Below, piece by piece: positions 22,677 through 30,805 of a DNA stretch of 42,046 bases (positions are counted from its first letter, which is position 1; each line of letters starts with the position of its first letter). Source of the stretch: Collinsella sp. (GTDB lineage: Bacteria; Actinomycetota; Coriobacteriia; Coriobacteriales; Coriobacteriaceae); contig JAGZQO010000017.1 of NCBI GenBank assembly GCA_018382125.1, positions 1 to 42,046 on the forward strand, in the 5' to 3' direction. The position numbers and the translations under genes were made by a program. The notes under the pieces were generated by a model, which was not told the DNA's origin, did not search any database, and was given only the letters and a program-made list of their open reading frames with translations.

Positions 22677-23963
22677 TTAGGGACGGACCTGACCGGTGCC
22701 GCGGAGCTTGTATTTGTAGGTGGTGAGGGCCTCGGCGGCAAAGGGGCCGCGGGCATGGAGCTTTTGGGTCGAGATGCCGATCTCGGCGCCCAGGCCAAAC
22801 TCGCCGCCATCGGTAAAGCGCGTGCTGGCGTTGGCGTACACGGCCGAGGCATCGACCGCATCCAGGAAGCGCTCGCAAGCATCCGTGTCCTCGGCAACGA
22901 TGGCCTCGGAGTGCATCGTGCCGTAGCGGTTGATGTGTGCGATGGCCTCGTCCTCGTTTGCCACGACCTTCACGCTCATCTCGAGCGCCAGGTACTCGCG
23001 ACCCCAGTCCTCCTCAGTCGCGGCGACGTAGTCATCGCCCTCTACAAAGCCGGCGTCGGCGCACGCGGCGCACGTGGCATCGTCGCCGTGAATGAGCACG
23101 CCGTGGTCGTGCAGCACGGCAACGACCGCAGGCAAAAACGCATCGGCCACAGCACGGTCGACCAGCAGCGACTCGGCGGCATTGCACACGCCTACGCGCT
23201 GGGTCTTGGCATTAACGATAATGTTGAGTGCCTTATCAAAGTCGGCGGATTCATGCACGTAGATGTGGCAGTTGCCCGTACCCGTCTCGATCACCGGCAC
23301 GAGCGACTCGCGCACGCAGCGCTGGATCAGGCCTGCACCGCCACGTGGAATGAGCACATCAACGATGCCGCGGAGCTTCATGAGCTCGCCAGTGGCCTCG
23401 CGGTCGGTGGACTCAATCATCGACACAGCCTCGCGCGGGAAGCCCTTGGCCTCGAGCGCATCGGCCAGCAGCTCGGCGATCATGGCACACGAGTGATAGG
23501 CCAGCGAGCCGCCGCGCAGAATGCAGGCGTTGCCGGTACGGATGCAGATGCCTGCGGCGTCGGCCGTCACGTTGGGGCGCGCCTCGTAGACCATAGCGAC
23601 CAGGCCCAGCGGCACACTCACGCGGGTCAGGTCCACGCCGCTTGCAAGCACGCGGTGGTCGAGCACGCGGCCCACGGGATCGGGCAGCTCGGCGAGCTTT
23701 TCCAGGCCGGCGGCCATGCCCTCGACGCGCTCGGGCGTCAGCAGCAGACGGTCGAGCAGACCGGCCGAAGTGCCCGCATCGCGTGCGGCGGACATATCGA
23801 GCTCGTTAGCGGCGACGATGGAGTCGACACCGTTGCGCAGTGCTGCGGCCATGGCGCGCACGGCCTCCTGACGCTGCTCATCGCTCGCCGTGGCAAGCGA
23901 GGCCGACGCTGCCTTGGCGGCAACGGCAAGATCGTGGACATACGTGGCTATATCGACCGACAT
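22677..23963 (-). CDS. proA: Gamma-glutamyl phosphate reductase (proline biosynthesis)
   Basis: This 428-residue enzyme reduces gamma-glutamyl phosphate with NADPH to glutamate semialdehyde, the second step of proline synthesis. It belongs to the aldehyde dehydrogenase fold. The catalytic Cys is Cys260 in TQRVGVCNAAESLLVD. The family motifs YEARPNVTADAAGIC, KLRGIVDVLIPRGG and VIETGTGNCHIYV are present, and the C-terminal signature RFTDGGEFGLGAEIGIS is complete. The ATG at 23963 has an AGGAGAAAGGG ribosome site. It is divergent from the proline iminopeptidase-like gene, with 112 bp between them. proB lies 1.8 kb further on, on the same strand, with that peptidase gene inserted on the other strand. 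Confidence 0.96.
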   Translation of the reverse strand: MSVDIATYVHDLAVAAKAASASLATASDEQRQEAVRAMAAALRNGVDSIVAANELDMSAARDAGTSAGLLDRLLLTPERVEGMAAGLEKLAELPDPVGRVLDHRVLASGVDLTRVSVPLGLVAMVYEARPNVTADAAGICIRTGNACILRGGSLAYHSCAMIAELLADALEAKGFPREAVSMIESTDREATGELMKLRGIVDVLIPRGGAGLIQRCVRESLVPVIETGTGNCHIYVHESADFDKALNIIVNAKTQRVGVCNAAESLLVDRAVADAFLPAVVAVLHDHGVLIHGDDATCAACADAGFVEGDDYVAATEEDWGREYLALEMSVKVVANEDEAIAHINRYGTMHSEAIVAEDTDACERFLDAVDASAVYANASTRFTDGGEFGLGAEIGISTQKLHARGPFAAEALTTYKYKLRGTGQVRP

Positions 23964-24075
23964 GGGCGGCCCTTTCTCCTAGAAGTTTGCAACCATGGTA
24001 GCCGATTTGCGCATGGCCTCGCCCGCGGCGGTAGAATTGGTCAACCCGAAACACCGCAACGAACGGAAGACTCAC

Positions 24076-25494
24076 ATGGCCCTCATCACTTCGTACCACG
24101 TCCCCGGCCTTTATGTCGAGGACCACAGCATCGACGTCCCCCTTGACTGGCGCGGCCTGGAGCCGATGCTCCTGGCCGTCGGCAGCACCATGCGCCGCGG
24201 CGCTATGCCGGCACCAATCGCCGGCGCGCCCGAGAGCATCAAGCTCTTCTACCGCGTGGTTTGCGCGCCTGACCGCATCAACGACGATCTGCCGCTGCTC
24301 CTGTTTTTGCAGGGCGGCCCCGGCGGCGAGAGCCCGCGTCCGCTGTCGCCTACAAGCGACGGCTGGATCGAGGAGGCCGTCAAGCACTTCCGCGTGGTCC
24401 TTCCCGACCAGCGCGGCACCGGACGCAGTAGCTGCGTGGACGGACGCACGATCAAGGCACTGGGCGATCGCGCAACGGCCGCCGGCGCCGATACAGCACG
24501 CTCGCAGGCCGACTTCCTCAAGCGCCACCTCGCCAGCTCCATCGTGCGCGATTTTGAGTACCTGCGTCTGGTGGGCTTTGGCGGCAAGCCCTGGGTCACG
24601 CTCGGCCAGAGCTACGGCGGCTTTTTGACGTTGAGTTATCTGTCGCTCTTCCCCGAGGGCGTGGCGGCGAGCTTTACCTGCGGCGGCATCCCCCACGTGC
24701 CGGCGAGCGCCAGCGAGGTCTACGCGCACACCTTCCCGCGCATGGCCGCCAAGACGCAGCAGTATTACGACCGCTACCCCGCCGACGTCGAGCGCGTGGC
24801 AGCCCTGGCCGATGCGCTCGAGGCACAGAAGCCCGTGCTGCCCGACGGCTCGCCGATGACGGTCGAGCGCCTACAGCTCATGGGCAGCGACTTTGGCATG
24901 AAGCCGAGCTTTGAGCGCATGCATTGGACTATCGATCACGCTTTTGTTACTGGCGACGGTACGCTGAGCTGCGGCTCCTCGGTATCCGACAGCTTTTTGA
25001 TGCGCGCCTTCGAGCGCACCAACACACGCACGAACCCGCTGTACTGGACACTGCAGGAGTTTATCTACGCCGACGGCGACACCATGCCCATTCGCTGGGC
25101 CGCAGCAGAGGAGAAGGCCCATCGTGCCGAGTTCGACACACTCGCGCGCCCGCTCATGTTTACCGGCGAGGCCATGTTCCCGTGGATGTTCGAGCAGATG
25201 CCCGAGCTCAAGCCCTTCAAGCCCGCCATGGACCTGCTGATGGAAGACACCAGCTGGGACAAGATCTACGACCCGCAGCGACTGGCGTGCAACGAGGTGC
25301 CCCTGCAGGCCGCGGTGTATTTCGACGACATGTACGTGGATTCGGGCCTGCAGCTTGATACGCTCAGCCGCGTGGGCAACTCGCATGCCTGGGTGACCAA
25401 CGAGTTCGAGCACGACGGCCTGCACGGCAGCGTGGTATTCAAGCACCTCTTCGACGAGGCCCTCAACCGCGGAGACCTGCGCCGAATCTTCTAG
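24076..25494 (+). CDS. Alpha/beta hydrolase, proline iminopeptidase-like (S33 family)
   Basis: This 472-residue protein has the alpha/beta hydrolase fold of the prolyl aminopeptidase group. The oxyanion motif is QGGPGGESPRP (residues 79-89), DQRGTGRSS (111-119) follows, and the nucleophile Ser179 lies in GQSYGGF. The likely His is in HDGLHGSVVF near the end and the Asp in YVDSGLQLD. These enzymes release N-terminal proline from peptides in the cytoplasm. The length is that of the larger S33 proline iminopeptidases. The start at 24076 was chosen because the family sequence begins there; its ribosome site is weak (GGAAGA). It lies between proA and proB, which make proline, so both proline recovery and proline synthesis genes meet here. 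Confidence 0.85.
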   Translation: MALITSYHVPGLYVEDHSIDVPLDWRGLEPMLLAVGSTMRRGAMPAPIAGAPESIKLFYRVVCAPDRINDDLPLLLFLQGGPGGESPRPLSPTSDGWIEEAVKHFRVVLPDQRGTGRSSCVDGRTIKALGDRATAAGADTARSQADFLKRHLASSIVRDFEYLRLVGFGGKPWVTLGQSYGGFLTLSYLSLFPEGVAASFTCGGIPHVPASASEVYAHTFPRMAAKTQQYYDRYPADVERVAALADALEAQKPVLPDGSPMTVERLQLMGSDFGMKPSFERMHWTIDHAFVTGDGTLSCGSSVSDSFLMRAFERTNTRTNPLYWTLQEFIYADGDTMPIRWAAAEEKAHRAEFDTLARPLMFTGEAMFPWMFEQMPELKPFKPAMDLLMEDTSWDKIYDPQRLACNEVPLQAAVYFDDMYVDSGLQLDTLSRVGNSHAWVTNEFEHDGLHGSVVFKHLFDEALNRGDLRRIF

Positions 25495-25496
25495 CA

Positions 25497-25560
25497 AAGG
25501 AGTGTCCCCACCTGCCGGCACAATAGGAACGTCCCCAACTGCCGGCAGTGGGACCCCGCC
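25497..25560. repeat. Intergenic repeat B module (GGGACGTTC / GCCGGCA type)
   Basis: The words GGAGTGTCCCC, TGCCGGCA, GGAACGTCCCC and TGCCGGCA are strung together just after the peptidase stop. The same words occur in the repeats at 38387-38487. Confidence 0.65.
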
Positions 25561-25570
25561 GCCTCAACGA

Positions 25571-25635
25571 GTTGTGGTGAAATAGGGACTGTTAAAGGCT
25601 TTAAAGCCGCCAAACCATCCCTATTTCACCGCAAC
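25571..25635. repeat. Long hairpin with an 18-bp stem
   Basis: Bases 25571-25588 (ending GGTGAAATAGGGA) pair with 25618-25635 over 18 positions, one of them a G-T wobble. Inside the loop GGCTTTAAAGCC forms a small second hairpin. No T-run follows, so a role other than simple termination is possible. Confidence 0.65.
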
Positions 25636-25684
25636 TTACGATATGCCGGCGTTACGGCCATCGCAGGTAGAGGACGGAAAGCGA

Positions 25685-25782
25685 AAACGCCCCTAAGCGA
25701 GCAAGGTGACGTGAAAGAGGAGGGCATTGACCTTTTGGTCATGCCCGACGATTGAGCGTCAGATTGCCGCTTAGGGGCGTTT
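25685..25782. repeat. ~98-bp multi-hairpin element downstream of proB
   Basis: A perfect 15-bp closing stem (AAACGCCCCTAAGCG at 25685-25699 with 25768-25782) encloses a hairpin GGGCATTGACC-TTTT-GGTCATGCCC (25722-25746) and a small GACG/CGTC stem. The structure could fold as a branched RNA on either strand. It lies 15 bp beyond the proB stop on the minus strand, so it may serve as its terminator. Confidence 0.7.
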
Positions 25783-25796
25783 GCAGCGTCAATTGG

Positions 25797-26924
25797 TTAG
25801 GCGAAGACGATTAAATTATCCCTGTGTATCGCCGGCTTCTCGGCCAGGTTAGCGAGCAGGCGGTTGCTGGCGATCTGGTCCTGGCGGCGACCGGCAGCAA
25901 GTTCCAGCACGTCCGAATCGGCCTCGGCGATACCGCGGGCGACAACCATACCGCTCGGGTCGCACACGTCGAGCACATCGCCCTCGGCAAACTGGCCATC
26001 GACCTCGCGAATACCCACCGCAAGCAGGGAAGAGCCACGGCTGACCAGCGCCTTCGCAGCACCATCATCGACCGTCACCGAGCCATGCGCCTTGTCGCCC
26101 AGTGCGATCCACAGCTTGCGGGGTGCGATGTCCAGACGCTCCGCCGGCGGATCGAACAGCGTGCCCACGCTCTCGCCGCGGGCGAGGCGCACGAGCGCAT
26201 CGGGCTCCTCGCCCGAGCAAATCACGCTCTGAATGCCCGCCGTCATCAGGATGCGGCTCGCGCGAATCTTGGTAATCATGCCGCCCGTGCCCACCGATGT
26301 GGAAGAATCGCCCGCCGAGGCAATAATCTTGGCATCGATCTTATGCACGACAGGAACAAACTCGGCCGTGGGGTCCTCATGCGGATTGGCAGTATAGAGG
26401 CCATCGATGTCCGAGAGCGTCACGCACAGATCGGCAGAAACCAGGCAGCTCACAAGCGCCGCCAGTGTGTCGTTGTCGCCGAACTTGATCTCATCGACGG
26501 TAACGGTATCGTTCTCGTTGACGACCGGCACCACGCCAAGCTTCACCAGGCGCAGCAGGGCGTCGCGCGCGTGCAGGTAGGACGTACGGCGCGCCGTGTC
26601 GTGACGCGTGAGCAGCACGAGCGAGGTGAGCAGGTCGCGCGCATGAAACTCCTCGTCGTAGGCCGACGAGATAATGCACTGGCCGGCCGAAGCGCAGGCC
26701 TGCAGGCTCGGCAGGTCGCCGACCGGCTTACGGTCGAAGCCCAGCACGGGATAGCCACAGGCGATAGCGCCCGAGCTCACCACGACCAGACGCCAGCCGA
26801 GCTTGCGCAGCGCTGCGGCCTGATCGGCAAGCCCGCCGATAAAGGCGCGGTTGACCTTGCCGTCGGCGCCCACCACCGTGGACGAACCGATCTTTACCAC
26901 CATCGTTTTATAAGAAGTCGTCAT
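25797..26924 (-). CDS. proB: Glutamate 5-kinase (proline biosynthesis)
   Basis: This 375-residue enzyme phosphorylates glutamate with ATP, the first step of proline synthesis. The amino acid kinase domain shows VVKIGSSTVV, VVVSSGAIACG, VNENDTVTVDEIKFGDNDTLAALVS and SDIDGLYTANP, with the regulatory/catalytic GTGGMITKIRASRI. The C-terminal ~85 residues match a PUA domain (SRGSSLLAVGIREVDGQFAEGDVLDVCD), normal for full-length ProB. Feedback inhibition by proline is usual for the family. The start at 26924 is a clear ATG at the head of the conserved domain. pncB lies 81 bp upstream on the same strand, so the two may share a transcript, although the pathways differ. Confidence 0.96.
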   Translation of the reverse strand: MTTSYKTMVVKIGSSTVVGADGKVNRAFIGGLADQAAALRKLGWRLVVVSSGAIACGYPVLGFDRKPVGDLPSLQACASAGQCIISSAYDEEFHARDLLTSLVLLTRHDTARRTSYLHARDALLRLVKLGVVPVVNENDTVTVDEIKFGDNDTLAALVSCLVSADLCVTLSDIDGLYTANPHEDPTAEFVPVVHKIDAKIIASAGDSSTSVGTGGMITKIRASRILMTAGIQSVICSGEEPDALVRLARGESVGTLFDPPAERLDIAPRKLWIALGDKAHGSVTVDDGAAKALVSRGSSLLAVGIREVDGQFAEGDVLDVCDPSGMVVARGIAEADSDVLELAAGRRQDQIASNRLLANLAEKPAIHRDNLIVFA

Positions 26925-27005
26925 ACGTCAAACCAATCGACTGTTCAGCGAACGGACGAACGGGCAAGCGAGAAAAATGATCCGTTTTCCTCCGTCGCAT
27001 GCGGA

Positions 27006-28511
27006 TCATTTTGCCCAGGGAAAGGCAGAGGCCGCGGCCATGTTCTTGCGCACGAGCTCGTCGCGTACCTGAGCCAGGCCCTGCTCCATGCCCACCACAT
27101 AGGTCTGCGGGTACAGGAAGCGCTTGAAAGCTGCGTCCAGATGATCGAGCGCCCAAGCACAGCGCTCGCGCGCGTCCTGGATGCTCTCACGCGGAGCCAC
27201 CGCACTGCCATCGCGCACGATCGGCACCAGCAGCTCGCGATACTCAAGTTCGGACACGTCGGTCACCAGGGCGGCATCATTCACGGCCACGAGGGTATTG
27301 CCGCGCGCGGCGCCCTCCCCCGCCAGATGGTCCTCGTCGTAGATCATGTCGCAGACTGGGCCGCCAAAGCCGTCGTAATAACGGCGCACGCGTTGCACAC
27401 CCGGGATCGTGCGCTTGTAGGGCTGCTCGGAGAGCTTGACCACCGGCGTCCATGGATCTGTCTCGCTCGCACGGCGGGCGGAAAGCTTGTACACGCCACC
27501 CAGCGCCGGCTGGTCATAGCAGGTCGCGAGCTTGGTACCCACGCCAAAACTGTCGATGGGCGCGCCCTGGTCGAGCAGCGACTGAATCGTGTACTCATCC
27601 AGATCGTTAGAAACCGAGATCCCCACATAGGGCAGGCCCTCGGCATCAAAACGGCCGCGAACATACTTGGAGAGCTTGGCGAGGTCGCCGGAGTCAATGC
27701 GAATGGCCGACAAGCGCTCGCCCACCGCTTCCATCTCCTTGGCAACCGTAATGGCATGTTCACAGCCCTCGCGCACGTCATAGGTGTCGATGAGCAGCGT
27801 GCAGTTCTTGGGGCTCGATTTGGCAAAGGCACGGAAGGCCTCGAGCTCGGAATCGAAGCTCATCACCCAGCTGTGCGCATGCGTGCCAAAGACGGGAATA
27901 CCGTAGCGGCGGCCGGCGAGCACATTGGACGTAGAGGAGCAGCCGGCGACGTAGCTCGCGCGCGCGACGGCCAGGCCGCCATCGGGACCCTGGGCTCGGC
28001 GCAGGCCAAACTCCGCCACAGGGCGACCGTCGGCGGCGAGCACCACGCGCGCCGTCTTGGTGGCGACAAGCGTCTGGAACCCGACGATGTTGAGCAGCGC
28101 CGTCTCGAGCAGCTGGCACTCCAGCGCGGGGCCGGTGACGCGCACCATGGGCTCGCGCGGAAAGACGAGCTCGCCCTCGGGCACGGCGTCGATGTTTACA
28201 TGCGCACGAAAATCGCGCAGGTAGTCGAGGAATCCAGACTTGAACATCGCACCGCCGGCAGGGGCCTGGAGCGAGGCGAGGTAGTCGATGTCCTCGGGCG
28301 TAAAGCGCAGATTCTCGACCAGCTCGGGCAGCTCGGCGGTGCCGCACATGACGGCATAGGCGCTGCCAAAGGGATGGTCGCGGTAAAACGCGGTAAAACA
28401 ACCCTGCTCATTGGCCTTGCCGCTCTCCCACAGGCCCTGGGCCATAGTGAGCTCGTACAGATCGGTGAGCATTGCGATGTCGGTGGGATGAGAGATGTCG
28501 GTCAAAGCCAT
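27006..28511 (-). CDS. pncB: Nicotinate phosphoribosyltransferase
   Basis: This 501-residue enzyme joins nicotinate and PRPP to make nicotinate mononucleotide, salvaging NAD precursors. The family pattern is complete: LTDLYELTMAQGL at the start, GLRRAQGPDGGL, and GTHAHSWVMSF with the His that is phosphorylated. IDTYDVREG, IRIDSGDLAKLSKYVR and GVGTKL follow in order. The start at 28511 was chosen because the family sequence begins there and AAAGGT lies upstream; 19 residues of upstream frame are not conserved. It lies upstream of proB on the same strand and may be co-transcribed. The ProA/ProB pathway is not functionally related. Confidence 0.95.
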   Translation of the reverse strand: MALTDISHPTDIAMLTDLYELTMAQGLWESGKANEQGCFTAFYRDHPFGSAYAVMCGTAELPELVENLRFTPEDIDYLASLQAPAGGAMFKSGFLDYLRDFRAHVNIDAVPEGELVFPREPMVRVTGPALECQLLETALLNIVGFQTLVATKTARVVLAADGRPVAEFGLRRAQGPDGGLAVARASYVAGCSSTSNVLAGRRYGIPVFGTHAHSWVMSFDSELEAFRAFAKSSPKNCTLLIDTYDVREGCEHAITVAKEMEAVGERLSAIRIDSGDLAKLSKYVRGRFDAEGLPYVGISVSNDLDEYTIQSLLDQGAPIDSFGVGTKLATCYDQPALGGVYKLSARRASETDPWTPVVKLSEQPYKRTIPGVQRVRRYYDGFGGPVCDMIYDEDHLAGEGAARGNTLVAVNDAALVTDVSELEYRELLVPIVRDGSAVAPRESIQDARERCAWALDHLDAAFKRFLYPQTYVVGMEQGLAQVRDELVRKNMAAASAFPWAK

Positions 28512-28595
28512 GGGGCGACCTTTCGGATGTGTGGTGCAGAATTTGAGGGTTGGACGAGAGCAGAGCATGCGGACATGACGCCCGATGCAAATCGG

Positions 28596-29054
28596 TTAGA
28601 GCAGGCCCATGCTGGTCAGGATCGTGTAGCCCATAAAGATGACAAACGCGATGAGGGCAAGGACAATGATGATTTTTTGAGCCGGCGCCATGCCGGGGAT
28701 CTCGTTCTCGCCCATAGGTTCCTTGGAGGTAACCATGCGCTGGGCAAAGGTCATCTCGTCACGGCTCGGCTTGGGCTCGACGGACTTGAGACGAGCGGCC
28801 TTTTTAGGCTGAGGTTTGGGCGCGGCAGGTGCAGGCTTCGCAGCAGCGGGCTTGGGTGCGGGCGCGGGCACCGATGCGGATACGGCGTTCGCGGCGGCCT
28901 CCTCGGCCTTCGTACGCTCGGCACGCAGGGCAGCCAGCTCCTCGCGCTCGCGACGGGCCTCTTCCTGGGCCTCGCGACGAGCCTTCTCGGCGCGGAGCTC
29001 CTCCAACTCGGCGCGCTCCTCGGCAGACAGTGGTTGGGACTCAAGCTCGGCCAT
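28596..29054 (-). CDS. Small tail-anchored coiled-coil membrane protein, function unknown
   Basis: This 152-residue protein has a charged, Glu/Arg/Ala-rich helix (about 10-62) likely to be a coiled coil. A Pro/Ala/Lys linker (about 65-95) follows, then a short conserved-looking patch (SRDEMTFAQRMVTSKEP). A single C-terminal membrane helix runs from about 127 to 150 (KIIIVLALIAFVIFMGYTIL). It would be anchored by its tail with the coiled coil in the cytoplasm. The ATG at 29054 has AAAGGG at good spacing. I do not recognise the family. It follows tRNA-Ala on the same strand, with a terminator between them. Confidence 0.75.
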   Translation of the reverse strand: MAELESQPLSAEERAELEELRAEKARREAQEEARREREELAALRAERTKAEEAAANAVSASVPAPAPKPAAAKPAPAAPKPQPKKAARLKSVEPKPSRDEMTFAQRMVTSKEPMGENEIPGMAPAQKIIIVLALIAFVIFMGYTILTSMGLL

Positions 29055-29072
29055 GGTATAGCCCTTTCTTTT

Positions 29073-29105
29073 AAAAAAAGCCGCCGACACAATGTCAGCG
29101 GCTTA
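29073..29105 (-). terminator. Terminator of tRNA-Ala
   Basis: On the minus strand AAGCCGCTGAC and GTCGGCGGCTT pair (one G-T wobble) around a short loop, followed by seven T. It lies 13 bp after the tRNA. Confidence 0.88.
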
Positions 29106-29118
29106 TCAAATCCAAGGG

Positions 29119-29191
29119 TGGAGACGAAGGGAGTCGAACCCTCGGCCTCTGCCATGCGACGGCAGCGCTCTCCCAACTGAGCTACGTCCCC
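29119..29191 (-). tRNA. tRNA-Ala(CGC)
   Basis: The cloverleaf is complete: acceptor GGGGACG / CGTCTCC, anticodon loop GTCGCAT (anticodon CGC), and T-loop TTCGACT. The 3' end continues as CCC, so CCA is not encoded. A CGC isoacceptor reading GCG fits a GC-rich genome. Confidence 0.96.
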
Positions 29192-29296
29192 AGGACAAGT
29201 CGATATTTTACCTACGGCTCGCCAACTGTCAACGCCCAATAACCAGTCTTTTTGGGGCGCGGCTATTTTGGCAACTTTTCGAACAGGCGATCCTCT

Positions 29297-29332
29297 CGAT
29301 GATTTTTTATCCCCGTCCCAGAAAAATCATCG
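29297..29332. repeat. 11-bp AT-rich inverted repeat after the radical SAM gene
   Basis: CGATGATTTTT (29297-29307) and AAAAATCATCG (29322-29332) are perfect inverted copies, lying 10 bp beyond the stop of the minus-strand gene at 29342. It is possibly its terminator, though the stem is AT-rich. Confidence 0.5.
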
Positions 29333-29341
29333 ACGAACGCA

Positions 29342-30280
29342 CTACTTTGCGCTGGTAAGAACACCGGTGGTGTCGAAGGCCGGGGTGAAGCTCTCGTCTA
29401 CCGCGCCGCCCTCTTGCCAGAACATCGTCGTAAAACCCAGGTCGTCGGCATGGTCGAGCACCTGCTCGTACTCCTCGCGCGTCACGGCGCGTGCCAGGTC
29501 GCCGCCCTGCTCGCGCATGAGCGCATTGGGCGTGTACTGGTTCATGACCGAGATCGGCACGTCGCCCACCGTCTGCCACACTAGGTCTAGCACGCGGCAC
29601 GAATCGTCTGCATGCCCCGGAAGCACCAGGTGACGCACGATGATGCCGCGCTTCATGAGCCCGTCCTCGTCCACCAACTCTCCCCCGCGGCGATCGATCT
29701 CGCGCGCCATCTGGGCCAGACCCGACACGGCCACGCGCGGGTAATCCTTAATATGAGAAAGCGATTGCGCAAGCCCGGCATCGGCATATTTAAAGTCGGT
29801 AAGCCACACATCGACCAGGTCGCCCAGCGCCGCCACGGCACTCGCACGCTCGTAACCACTCGTGTTGTAGACGATCGGGATAACCAGCCCGCGCATCCGT
29901 GCCGCGGCAATCGCGGCGGGCAACAGGTGCGCATAGTGCGTCGCCGTCACCAAATTGATGTTGTTGGCACCTTGGTCCTGCAGTTCCAGCATAATCTCGA
30001 CCAGGCGCTCAGGCGAAATCTCAAGGCCAAAATTGCCGGTCGAGATCTCGTGGTTCTGGCAGTAGATACATTTGAGCGAGCAGCCGCTAAAGAAGATCGT
30101 GCCCGAACCGGCCTCGCCCGAGATAGGCGGCTCCTCCCACATATGAAGCGCGGCGCGGGCCACCTTGAGCGTGTCGTTAGCACCGCAGACGCCGTGCGCG
30201 CCCTCATCGCGCGCCGCACCGCAACGGCGCGGACACAAATGGCAGGCGGGCGAAAAAAGTTCGGTCAACGACGTCGGCAT
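29342..30280 (-). CDS. Radical SAM protein, PflX-like (pyruvate formate-lyase activase related)
   Basis: This 312-residue protein has the radical SAM motif CxxxCxxC at Cys67, Cys71 and Cys74 (GCSLKCIYCQNHEIS). An N-terminal Cys-rich patch (Cys13, 16, 20 and 32) resembles the extra metal site of the PflX group. The rest follows the TIM-barrel pattern (NNINLVTATHYAHLL, YNTSGYE, DVWLTDFKYAD, IIVRHLVLPG, ISVMNQYTPN). Such proteins cleave S-adenosylmethionine with a 4Fe-4S cluster; the target of PflX proteins is not established. The start at 30280 was chosen because GGAG lies upstream; TTG at 30295 is a less likely start. No formate-lyase gene is nearby. It is divergent from the probable 6S RNA. 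Confidence 0.85.
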   Translation of the reverse strand: MPTSLTELFSPACHLCPRRCGAARDEGAHGVCGANDTLKVARAALHMWEEPPISGEAGSGTIFFSGCSLKCIYCQNHEISTGNFGLEISPERLVEIMLELQDQGANNINLVTATHYAHLLPAAIAAARMRGLVIPIVYNTSGYERASAVAALGDLVDVWLTDFKYADAGLAQSLSHIKDYPRVAVSGLAQMAREIDRRGGELVDEDGLMKRGIIVRHLVLPGHADDSCRVLDLVWQTVGDVPISVMNQYTPNALMREQGGDLARAVTREEYEQVLDHADDLGFTTMFWQEGGAVDESFTPAFDTTGVLTSAK

Positions 30281-30418
30281 AAAACCATGCTCCAAAACAA
30301 CGATTCAGCAGCTCAAACGTAAAGGGCCAGGCCGCGTAGACGGCTCCGTCCCTAAGGCGCCGTAATCGTCCGACACGATTTTTGTAATGTCAAGACTGGA
30401 ATCGACAAAGTGCCGCTT

Positions 30419-30424
30419 TATGAT
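30419..30424 (+). promoter_or_regulatory. -10 element of the probable 6S RNA gene
   Basis: TATGAT lies seven bases before the predicted RNA start at about 30431. The -35 position (CTGGAA, 17 bp spacing) is weak. Confidence 0.5.
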
Positions 30425-30430
30425 GTAGTT

Positions 30431-30600
30431 ATTCCGCCCCCCGCGGAGCAACTGGGTGAACCGTCGCGTTTATTTAGGGAGCCCACACAGTCGCACCTAG
30501 TACAGGTATCCTTCGTTGTTAAGGACGCTGGAACAGTCGATGAGGGCACCCACCTGTTTTAGGTGGGTTCATTTTCGTAACGTGGGGGGTGGTTTTCTTT
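30431..30600 (+). ncRNA. ssrS: Probable 6S RNA
   Basis: The stretch can form a rod like 6S RNA, the regulator that binds RNA polymerase. A 12-bp closing stem pairs 30434-30445 with 30581-30592 (two G-T wobbles) and is followed directly by TTTTCTTTT, so it can also end transcription. A large unpaired middle region follows, with a hairpin at the far end (TCCTT / AAGGA, 30509-30525). On its 3' side there is an eight-base hairpin GCACCCACCT...AGGTGGGTTCA (30548-30568), a sequence resembling the 3' half of the bubble in many bacterial 6S RNAs. The length (~165-170) is normal, and no protein frame fits. A covariance-model search would settle it; another structured RNA is possible. Confidence 0.6.
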
Positions 30601-30805
30601 TGCCGAAAATCACCATACAGTCCATATGGATCCCCGCCGGCATCCCGACAAGCCATCGACAACATCCCAATATCTGGTAAGCGCGTGATTATCGCTGCGT
30701 GCAATTACATGCACCCCCCTTGGTCGAGTATTATGGTTCGGCTATGCCCTTTGCGCATGGCGTTCTTCTGACCTTTTCCTTCGACGCTTGGCGGTTTTTA
30801 GATTC

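Noticed and set aside
25824..29180. A 1118-codon open frame on the plus strand
   Set aside because: It runs antisense to proB, pncB and the coiled-coil gene, which are all clearly recognisable. It has a composition dominated by Arg, His and Ala, as expected for GC-rich antisense frames.
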